Source: Macquaria australasica
Taxonomy: Eukaryota; Chordata; Actinopteri; Centrarchiformes; Percichthyidae
Direction: 5' to 3'
Length of the DNA: 64,000 nt
Assembly (NCBI GenBank): GCA_005408345.1
Contig: SEMN01000935.1
Span: 1-64,000, forward strand
The first letter of the stretch is position 1. Every line of letters begins with the position of its first letter. The notes under the pieces were generated by a model. That model worked only from the letters and a program-made list of their open reading frames with translations. It was not told where the DNA came from and ran no database searches. Of the stretch, positions 38,281 through 50,200 are shown one piece after another. Both the position numbers and the translations under genes were made by a program.

Positions 38281-41200
38281 CTGGAGAGGGTGCACAGAGC
38301 AGAGGTCAGAAGAGGTCTCATCTAAATGAAACATATTATCTTTCACATTTGAAGGCTTGATTTTTTTGTTGCTCTGCCAAAAAATCTTTTTTATTAGGAG
38401 AGGGGAAAAAATCAGCAGGAATTAAATTTGCCAACCACTTAATTTACTTTTAGACACATAAAATGTAACTGAAAAGTCTGACTTGAGAAAAATAATACAT
38501 TTTGTGTTATACATCTCATCCTCATTCATCATTAAAAATGTAAGTCTGTTTTACTGCTGTGCTTACAAAAATGACCAACATCGAACCTTAACCAGTGTCA
38601 GAAAGCATTTTTTTTAACTATTTTTTTATTTTTGTGGGAAGAGAGAGATCTGGGGAATGACATGCAACCAAGGATCTCGGCTTGGCTGAAACCAGGGACG
38701 CAGTAGCTCATGGTCGGCGCCTTAAACCCACATCACAAAACATTAATACCTAAGATAAATAAGATTTAGGTAATTTCTAGCCCAGTAAGTGATTGCAGGT
38801 GTCAATCTTGCGTTTTCAATTTTGGTGAAGGGGAAAAACGTATTTTTTTGAGGAACATACTGTATATATTCTGTTAGCTCATGCAAATGCAAACACAGAA
38901 ATATATTTGTCCCCTGTACCTTCAGTTTGTGTAGAGTGAGGTTGCCCAGTCTGCAGTAGACCTTGGTGTAGTAGCGGGCCTCCATAGGGTGCTGCAGGAT
39001 GGGCGGGCAGAAGGACAGGGACTTGAGGTAGTAGTTTTCTGCCATCTCGTACTGCTGCAGGCTGTAGTAGATTGTGGCCAGCCGGTGGTAGGCTGTCCTC
39101 TCATTCACTTGCACACCTGAGGAAAGACAACAATGCTCTCTGTTAACTAAGTAGTTCTAAGTCATCTACACTACAATTATTGGAGCTGGCTTTACATTAT
39201 CATAATAGGTTAACTAGCAGGCATAAAGCACTGATGCTGCTACAGGTCATGCTTGTACCTGTTTTGCCGGCGATCTCAACAGCCAGTGTTGCGTACTGCA
39301 GAGCCTCCTCCTGCTCTCCGTGGTTCATTAACAGCTCTGTCAGTTTACTCAACAAACGGTACTCTGAATAGATGTCCTTAATGCTCCGTGCAAATGGCAG
39401 ACTGCCATCCTTGAACCAAATATGAATAATTTTAGTTGAATGAGATCAGTGGTGCCAAGAATTCAGAAATCATTTAATGGAATCAAAATAAAACGTACTA
39501 CAGTTATCATGGGAAATAATGCATCATGACTCTATAGCTTTCAGACCAACAAAATACATCAAATGCGTCCTCTTACCCTGTAGAAAGGCAGAGAAGCTAT
39601 CTGGTTCCTGTGGCCTTTAAAGTAGACGTCTCCTGCCTCCTCGTAGATGCACATGGCAAAGTGAGGATCATTCATTCTCAGGGCTGTCTTCACTGCTGCC
39701 TGTCAATCAAATTATATTGTCAATCAATATTGATTGTATATCTACCATTAAAATGTGAAACATTTGTTATTTGTAATGTTTGTGATTTTCAGGGAAGTGT
39801 GAGGTCGTGATAAAGCCACTGTCTGCTGCTCAGGAATGAGAAGTGCCTACATACACTGAATGCCAGTTTTGTGATGTAGCAAAGGGAACAAGGAAAAGAA
39901 AAAAACAGTGACTGGAAATGATTCATCTTCCTCATGTAACCACTCCATCCTACAAGCTGTCATATACGCCCCCTCTCCTCACCTGCAGGTACATGTCAGC
40001 TAGCTCGTCCTCCTGAATGAGGTAGTAGATGCGTCCCACCTGTAGCCAGGTCTCTGACTCTTCCTCTCTCTTGCCCAAATCAATAGAAATCCTCAGGCTC
40101 TGCTTGGTGTAGTCCAGAGATTTACGAGACGATCTGCAATCCACAATCCAGAATTGAGACTGTTTCGGTCTTACTCAAAAAACCAGAGATATTATGGAAA
40201 AGCTGGATAAAGAATAAGAGGTGAGGCAGAGACTCACCTTTCAGTGTTGAGTGAGAGGTAGAGGGTGCTGAGGATTTCCAGATACTCTCCCTCCAGCCTC
40301 TTGTCCTTCAGCTCTCTGGATACCAACACACAGTGCTCATAGTAGACGATACTCTGGACATACAGCAGCATGTCGGCATACAGCCGACTCAGCACCTTGG
40401 CCACCACCATCTGACCTGAGAAAATACAGCAAATATGTCACCTGTTGCTCCTGAGACTAAATACACTGTGATACGTTTGTAATATTGAACATAAACTATA
40501 TAAAGTAGAGCCTGACCTTTACTGTACATTGGCATGGCTGACATTATTAGCCAGTTTTAGCTTATCACAAAAATATTGTTATTGGCATATAAGTAAGAAA
40601 TTACAGTACCATTATGGTATATTTCAGATCAAACAGTGTTGCCATTACATCATTTGTCCACCAGGGGCACTGGAAAGTTTAGTTTTCAAAAGTACCACTC
40701 AGCATATATCATATCTCTTATGTGTTTATGTTAAAAAATAGAAAATAAGCAGATATATTCCTCTCTAATTTTTTTAAGTCACAAATATCAGCCTCAATAA
40801 TCCAGTATTGATCATACTCTTCATTAGTCAGAATAAAAGGAGTAAAAAGTTATACAGAGATACGAAATTGTGTCGCTTTTCATAACCGATTTTCTTCACA
40901 CATTTAAAGAAATAGTTCAACATTTTGGGAGACGCACTTAATCGAGTTAGAAGAAAAAATTGATGCCACTGTCACACCAGCAGCCAGTTAGCTTTGCTTC
41001 GCAAAATGAATGGAAACAGGGGGAAACGGCTAGCCTGGCTCTGTCCAAAGCCACAACTTGTGATTTTTATGGATTAAATAAACAAGATATAACATGTTAA
41101 TTTGTGAGCTTTAGAAGTGCTGGTAGGCAGCCAGGCTAGCTGTTTCCCCCTGTTTCCAGTCTTTGAGCTAAGCTAAGCTAAGCTAAGCTAAGCTAAGCTA

Positions 41201-44195
41201 ACTGGCTACTGGTGGTAGACATGAGTGTGGTGTCAATCTTCACATCTAACTTTTAGCAAGAAAGCAAATAAGGGTATTTCCCAAAATGTCAAACTATAAT
41301 GTGTTAACTTGTACTCACTGTGTAAGTTTCTGGCATGTAGTGCAATTAGTAGCCCCATTTCATAACATGCCCTGATGTCCTGACTCCTCCCTCTGTCTTT
41401 GTAGCTCCGCCCCAGCCAGAGGTAGGTCTGAACATGCTCCTCGTCTGTGGGACTTTCCCAGAGATCCCAAAAAAGACACAGGGATCTGGTAATACAATAT
41501 CATCACAATAAATAATTCTTTCTACATGTCCTTTAGTTAGAGCTTCCCTGGGGGAAAACAATAAGACATAAGATATCTGACCTGACCAGAAAGCGTTCTG
41601 CTACCCAAGATGCCCCTACATCCAGTGCCAGGCAGCCCAGGTTGGCCAGTGCCAGGGCCTGGTTCCTCTGGTTTCCACTTTCCCTGGAGATTACCAAGGC
41701 AGAGTGGAGATGCCACCCTGCCTCTGCGATGCGACCCTGCTTCCTCAGACACAAAGCCAAGAGGTTGTGGATCACTCCTCGCTGCGTGGGACTGTCTGTG
41801 CCCTGGAGAGAGATGTACACACGGAGACACAGATCAGGAACAGGTACAACCTACATTTTAAACTGAGTGCTTCTCCAAAAGGTTATGTGCGCTTATCCAG
41901 GTGAATAGCATTGCTTGCTGTACCTGGAGGGATGTGAGCAGTGGCTGGAGGACCCTCTGGGCCCCCTCAGCCTGGCCTGTCAACACCAGCAGCCACCCGA
42001 GCAGCACAGAGGACTCAAAGCCCTCCTCCTCATTGATGTAGCCTCCCAGCTCCACAGCTTGTTGAGCACAGCGCACTGCCTTATCTAGAGCACCATACTG
42101 CTGGTAGACTGAGGCCAAGCTCTGACACAGGTCCCTCTGGGTCTTCATGTCCTCCCCTTGCTCGGCTATAACCAGGGCCTGCTGAAGGTAAACCACAATC
42201 TGGGCAGGGAGCAGGGAGGTTCCTTCCTTCCAGCACGGGTTCAGACGAACAGAGTTCCTGATAAACAACTCAATCCTCTGGAGAGCATCGTTGAGGGAGT
42301 GGTCTTGTCTTGAATCCAGGCTCAGAGACGCCAGCGCTAAGTAAGGCATGTATTTACAATGATAGAGCCAGCTCAAGAGCCAGTTGAGGTCCACAGGAAC
42401 TATGGGGCGCCCCTCGGCGGCAGAGAGAGTCGCAGAGAGGAACTGGAGTCGCTCAACGAAGGGAAGGGCGTCGTCAGGCTTCCTGAGACGCAGGAAGAGG
42501 CTGGCCATGAGGTAGCAGACGCGAGCCTCCAGGTGTTTGTCGCCCATCACCACTGATCTCCTCAGGAGCAGCTTCAGCAGTTCGACCTCGTCCGTGGAGG
42601 TGAAGGTGTGGCAGGGGAGACAGAGGAGGAGGGCACTCGCCTTCTCCAGAGTCTGGGGCAGTTTGTCGGCCATGCGCTGCTTCAGGTAGATGGCGGTGAG
42701 ATTTGTGAAGAGAGCGATGAGGAGCGGCGTGTCAGAGAAACTGTCCACGTGAACACTGAGAGCCTCCTCATAGTACACACGTGCCTGAGGAGAGGTGGAA
42801 ACATATACGTAGGAGCTGATTTGAAACAGATGTAGAGTGTAATGACAATTCATCAAAGATTTAAGAAGACCTCAGCAAGATGAATGAAAGTATTATAACC
42901 TTTTCTTTTATTTAATGCCTATTGTACATTGTTATTATGTTCACTTCATTTCACTTTATTGTCCCTTCAAGGGAATGTCACCCTGCAGCAGCCATTAAAA
43001 ACACAGTAGACATCCATTTTTATTACTATTACCTTATGGTGATATGAATGATAATGTTCTGTATATTGTGGTGTCTTGTTACAGACTCACTTGCCTTAAA
43101 GTGCCTCTTTAGGGAGGAATAAAGCACATTAACATACACACAGCACACATGTTAATGCTAGAAATGAAGTACAAACCTGGGAGAGCTTTAGCTTCCGGGC
43201 ACAGAGTCTTCCCAGAAGGAAGCATGCCCGTCGATGCGCCCAGTGCATGCCCATCCTCTTGGCGCACTCCCTGATGCTCTCTAGGTGCCCTGATAGCTCG
43301 TCATCAGTCTTACCACTGAAGGTCACCCACAGGAAGGAATACTGCAAGTCGTACAGGGGCAGGAAGTCCTCCTGGAAGAAACAACAAACAAAAGAATTCA
43401 GAAGAATCTCACGACAGGCTGCATGTGTTTGGTAAAAACTGACACAAGTGTAAATATCCCTTTGTAGCTTCATTTTTAAAACAGATTCAAGTTTCAAACC
43501 TGAGGATTTACACTGTGGAAGTTAGAATGTGTTACTATTCTCAAACCAACATGTCTGAACCATCTGACTAACAATGACTTCATAAATTATACTGACCTAT
43601 GAAATTCTGTAAATGTATTTATTTTTATAAGTAAAGTGAAAGTTATCTGTTAAAAGTAACAGAGGATAAAAAATACCTGAATTGTGGTTTGATGGTGGTG
43701 CTACAAAGATTATTATAAACAGTAACTAACTTAACTTAACCTAGCTTTGGCAATACAGATTCCTGATCTGTCATGCCAGTAATGCTAATTTCAATTTGAA
43801 CTTATTTGCTGGGACATTTTGATCACAAGACAATGTACAGATATGGCTCACTTCATGATTTTCATGATTTTGTCTTTGCGCTGCCAAATGAATTTACGTA
43901 TTACAAACAAATGCTTTTAGTTATCAGGATTTTGTTGACAAGTCATGATAAAGTAAAGACATGCCAAAAATCTGTCTTTTCACATAAGGTACATTGATCA
44001 TTTATTTACTGTTGTCAAGTAAATAATCTAATCATCAAGCTATCAAATTATAAAGCAATGCAGAGAAATGTTCACTTCCTGTTTTTGCATTTTTGCCATC
44101 AAGTTTAGATTTTTTTATAGACCTGAAAATGTGAACCTACATTTCTTGACATCTTAACATAAAAAATTGCTTCTATTAGCTGCCAAAGACAGAAT

Positions 44196-44257
<62 letters not shown>

Positions 44258-47200
44258 CCTACAGTCTGTTGCTTTGTTTCTGTGCTTGGCTCTGTTATAA
44301 ATAAATCAATGAATAAACTGGGACTCTGCTGACCTGGAAGTGCTGGCGGTTGAGCAGGGTCAGTGTGGCGTCACTGAGCTCAGAGTCCTCCCCCTCCCAG
44401 CTGTTGTCCTCCAAGAAGAGAGGTGGGTCTTCCTGGAACTCGTCCAGTTCTCTGAATGTGTCTTCCAGAGTGAAAGACAGGCGCTCTCCTTCCTGTGGCA
44501 GAGGATTGTGGGAGTGATAGAGGGACAGACGAGGATAGGAGTGAGAGACAGAGGGGCGAGGAGAGGAGTAGTACGGGGGCGTCCCTCCACTTCTCTCTGA
44601 CACGACGCTCTGACGGGTGCTTGTAAGAGCATTAGGATCTGGGTAGAAGACAGATACAGTAGTTTAGTGTATCAGAGCGGAGACATTTAATTTGTACAGC
44701 TGTTTGAATGCATTAAGCTCATAAACAGCTGATTCCCTCAATAAATTGTAAAGCATTACCTCGTTTTGGCCGATTCCTGATGTACATGAAGTCAGTCTCA
44801 TCCAGTCTGTCTGGAGACACACAGGGTAAATCAATTTAACCCTCAATTTATTTTCCAGCTGAAGATAAAAATGGAAAAAAGAAATTCCTAGAATGAATCG
44901 TTAACAGTGCCACTATTTAGCAAACAAACAAGGAGCTGCACATCAAACCAAACATGACCTATATTTCAGTTATGGCTGGGTGGCACAACCCCTCCCTTTC
45001 CCATATCCGACAAAAAGTACAATATCTCTTGATCTCTCCTGTACCTAGCCTGTACACAGAGCTGATGTCAGACGAGAAGAGTCTTTCCAGCAGGCCGCTG
45101 TCACTTGGCTCAGAGCTGCACGGGTTAACCTGAGCCAGGCTGGCCCTCTCCTCCTCAGTCAGAAAGACCAATTGTCCGTCTCTGTGCGAGGGAAACAAAG
45201 GCAGCATTATCCCTTTCTGCTGTCTCCCCAGCCTCCTCACCCCACTCACCCTGTCCAGACTGCAGATACACTAAATAGGATTTCATAAAAGACTAACACA
45301 ACACTGTAAACAAGAGGTAACTAATGTGGAGTTGATCAAAATAAGGTGCTTTAAAGTTCAAATGACGCACAACATCATCAGACCAGTAAGTCCATGCCAC
45401 GCCGTGCATTATATACAACTTAAACAATGGAACTTCTTACAGGGGTATGGTGTCCAGAGGCTTGACATGGGCCTTGTGCACAAAACCAATGTGACCCGTG
45501 GAAGTGTGTCTTCCTATGAACATGCCCAGGCCTCGGACTAGTAGACCCTGGATCTCCACAATGTCACCTTGACTCAGCGGAAGCTCATCCGGGCCCACTG
45601 GACCGTAGTCGACCACAGCTGCGCAGGAACCTGTCGCTGAGGAGTTGGATGAGGAGTATGAGATTAGGACAAGCAAAAGAGAGCAAATGAGAGTTTTGAG
45701 CTCAGTATGTGAGAACATTGTCTGATCAGTGACGGTAAGGAATTGATAGGATATAAAAATTAAGGTTTTTCACAAGTACATACAGGATGGAGCTACTTTT
45801 TAAAGTATAATCATATTAGTATTGATCCATTGTGGCTGTGCACTGCTGTTTGTTTCAGTAAATAGGAAGGAAGTGGATCAGTTTTGATATTATCTTCTTT
45901 CTTCGTAAACAGTAAAATTACCGACTTCACAAACACAATGTAAGGTTAAGTTACACTAGACATTCAGTCCAGTCTGAATGCATGCGTTACCCGACTTTGA
46001 GGAACTTCTGCTTGATCTCATACAACAGACATCCAGGAATTGAGCTATGTTAAGCTGACCTCACCATCAGTAGGGAAGTAGGGAAATCCCTCCAAAAACA
46101 GTCACTACTACAACCACCAGTATCCATTTCAAGCAATATTAGTTGATATTTTTGGCCACTTGGGAGCAAGACAACAGTTACATTACATTATTAACAACAT
46201 TATCTCCTTGTAAAGTATAGCCAACCTGTTCGCAAACAGTTGCCTATTTACAGACATCAAGCAACATTAACATTCATTTGGAGTCATGTTTCTGGCCACC
46301 TGATGAAAAGTCCAATATTGACTCTCCTTTTAGCTCTGATCTGGTCTCCAAAAACTCCTGAGGGAAATACCTGGCTCTTTAGTTTCTAAATGTTACACTG
46401 TGTTCATTAGGTAGTTGCTAACTGTGTCCATCTGCTGTTTGGTGCAGAGCAGGTAGTGTACAGTCGTTTTTTTGAAGCTTTTTAACCTGAAAACAGCTGC
46501 CCGCTGTGTCCCAAAACAATGCTATGAGAGCGGTGAGAGTGAACCAAAACAGTAAAGTTAAGAGCCAGACAGCTAAACAATGAGCTACAACTCGCTATAA
46601 AGCTCTGTAAGGTCCAGGGGAGCTGCAGATTCGGGTGAAGATTCTCTGTAGGTTCATCACTAAGAGCGATTATATATATTGGTAATATCAATTCTAGCCA
46701 CTTTAAAATAAGAAATTTTATGTGATTGTAGAATCTTTCATTCTGATGGTATACGTTTTCAGCCAATTCATCTCAGCTTCCGATGGTCAGATCAGTGGAA
46801 GAGTTGGTTTGAAGTATCTGTGCTTGAGTTCAGTATACTGTATGCGAGTATGCTATACTGTACAGTATGCTGTTTGTGTGAACATATGTTATATGCAGAA
46901 TGGCTTTACCGATCGAATGTTCAAATGCTTCCTTTTCTGCTGGCGAGCATCCAGCATTGCTTGGGTACTTCCTCAGGAACCACCTGACCAAACAGGAAGT
47001 ATAGTTTTACAACTCATGTGCACAAATGTCCAGCATTAGTGCTGCTCTGTTCATTCAGCCAAACGTGTTAATCATACTGTTGCTTAAAGTGTAAATCGAG
47101 GAATTTGTAACAAAAGCGGCTCATTTGAGGAACACAGAGTGACTCACTGGTAGAAGGGGTAAGGCAGCGGCTGCATGGAGCTGACTGGCACCAGGCCGTG

Positions 47201-50200
47201 GTTTCCTGTGGAGAGCATGGTGCCCTCCCACATGTAGTCCTGCCCTGTGTCCCTTACCATCAGCAAGTCATTCTTTTTGAATAATAGCTGTTCTTCATCT
47301 TCCTCATCCTGCTCGCTTCTTGTGAATAGTGCCTTAGCAAAGAAGGATCCTGCAGCAGAGAGTGGTCCATTAGTAGACAGATTCAAGCTCTACAAACCCC
47401 CCACACCAACATGTGCAGACAGTACAAATAAGCATGTGTGAATCCAGACACGCAAAGTGTTTTCAGTCAGCATTTTTGTGTTGATAAAAGTCACCACACT
47501 TAAGTTAAAGATCAGCAAAAGTGCTTCAGCTAGTGCGCCCTCATTCAGTCACTGGCAAATGATGGATGTTTTATATCCCTCCCTATTAAGTTAATGTAAT
47601 TCTCATCATTATTTGCCAGCACTGCAGTCCTATTATACATTTCCGTGAAGCTTTTGGCCTAGGGGAAATGTACAGGAGAAAGTTTGTGTAGACCAGGCCA
47701 CAGAAAATCAATATACATTCTTTGAGAGAAGTGGTATAGTAGTTTTGCGTTATCAGACTTATTTTATAATGCATAAAGAAATAAAAGCAAATTGCTAAAA
47801 TTTAGTGACGTCCAGTTTTAACTTAATTCACTTGTACAATATGCCAACTGTGGCCCTAAATAGAAATTAGATCACAATTCTGACTTGTAATTAGAAGTCC
47901 ATTATACTTTAGACATTGGCTGTGCACAGCGAGGCACATAAGCTCTTCTAGTGACAATAAGCCATCCATTGCTATTGTGGCAGTATATTCTTCAGGCTTT
48001 CACTGTGTTAATTGGGGTCAGTGAAAATGGATTAAAAGTAATGGGATCAAATGGCAGCTGTGGTCAGCTGCTATATAATTTAAGTGACTGTATTCAAGAC
48101 ACTTCTGACAATAAGTGCCTCACATATTCTGAGATGTTTCACAGGGAAGACAATCTGACATTTTAATTTCGAGAATGTGAGACTGTAGCAGTCACGGTAG
48201 TCAATAACTGTAGTCGTATGTGTGCATCTTGAATCAAGTCTGGAGGAAAGCACAGGTTTATCTACCGTGGTGTAGGTTTTGGATTACAGATTCATAAACT
48301 ACATTTCATTCCTGTTTGCATTGATTGTGTTAATAATCAAACTGTTCATAAAATGCTCACTGAGCTTCCATAAAATGACAGAGCGCAACATTACTGACCC
48401 TCCTGGAGTAAAAGTCCGAGGTAGAGGGTGGCCAGATGTTCCTCGTCCACAGTTACACTGATCTCCAGGTCACTGAGCAGCTCTGGGTCCAGCCAGACGG
48501 ACTGATCACACAGGAAGTTCTCCAAGCAGCGAGCCACATAACCTAAGACAGAACACGTGCAACTCAGATACAAATACTACTACTAATACCTCCTTACGCT
48601 AACAATATCACTGCATCCACAACAACAGAACCTTGTTATACAACTATGATGATAATAAGAATAAAAACTAGTACAATAAATGCCTTTAAGATACTAAACG
48701 GTCATTGTTTATTTACCTAATGCTAGGTAAGTTGAAAACTTCCAGATTTCCTCCACAGTCTTGAATGTGAGTACGAAGCTATCCTTCTCAGCGTGGACGG
48801 ACACCAGACGTGCAGACAAGTCCTGCAGAAACAAAGTCTCATGTTTCAGTAACAGAATATCCATCCATCTCTATTAAGTTCACAATACATATACAGTATA
48901 ATATGTAATACTGCATTAAATGTACTCTCATCACATCATGGTGCACCTTATTCTTTACTGTGATATCAGAATGTTTGAGTAGTACAGTAATGCCTCTGTA
49001 CTGTCTGCATTGTCAGGTCTGACTGTCACTCACTTTAAAGAGCTGGATGACGTCCTGGCTGTTGCTCTCCACCACTCGTAGTCGGGTCCGCAGCGCCTCC
49101 TGTAGGGCCCGGTCAGGATCCACACTGGAGCGCCTCCGCCCAGTGAACAACAGCTCTATTTCTAGGCAAAAAGACGAGGAGAATGCTAAGATGAATCACT
49201 CTCAGATTTGATTTGATCTGTTTGATTTCTTCTAGTGGGATAAGATGGAAGATAAACAAATCCAATGCAAATAAGCTTAGAAGAAAAGTTAGCTAGAGAA
49301 CGGAAGAGAGGACTTATCATCCATTGTCTGCAAGAATGACTTGCACAAATAAGTTGTTGTGTATTACGGGCTGTGGTCACTGAGCAAAGGGGAAAACAAA
49401 CTAAAACTGAGACAGTCTGTTCTCTACAAGCATGGGAGACAAAACTTTTTAAGAGTTTATTAAAGATTTTCTACAAGAGCTCATATTTCAGTGAGATGCT
49501 CTGTGAGCACAATGTTAGTCCCCGGAGGAATAAAAAAGCTATTAAGTCCTCTTATTAGACTCTCAGTGTGGCCATTTAAATCCATTTGAGAGGAAGAACC
49601 TGGGGGAATGTGATGGATGGAGCTAAAGTGCTGAGTGAGTAAAACATTAGTAGACAGGGAAATGTGCCTCATCAATATGCATAAATATAAAATGCATTGG
49701 AAATGCTTCTTCGTATAAAAGATAAGTAGTATAGACTGGCTAAAGTAAAAGCTAGTTTTTCAGTAGAAACATACTACAAGTCAGGCAATGGACTATGGTG
49801 AAAGCATCATTAAAATGTACCTGAGGAGAATTTCTCTCCCAGTGACACAGTACTTCCTCTGAGGAAGGCCTCTTTCTTTTTCCAGTAGCTGTCAGGCTCC
49901 ACCCCTCCTTCACCTGATTCCACCGCTGGACCGTCCTCCTCCTCACCTCCACCTGAAAGAAAAAACAAAGTCAGGAAAAAAAAAAAAGCTGCTGGATCAA
50001 GTTTAGATTGTCATCTTTTCTGATTCAACGCCAAAAGCCTACATGACTTCTCTTTATGCACGCTAAGGTAGAAAACTCATTCCAGTGTTGGTTAAGCCAG
50101 TGTTTCCTAAACAGCTTATTGTGGTTTGGGGTGACAAAGACAGCTGGTGTGTAGTATGTGGAAACAATTTAATCAAAAAGGCTCATCAAAAGGGGCTGTT

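Noticed and set aside
41165..41202. AGCTA repeats as a CRISPR-like array
   Set aside because: Simple pentanucleotide expansion with no spacers, in vertebrate DNA.
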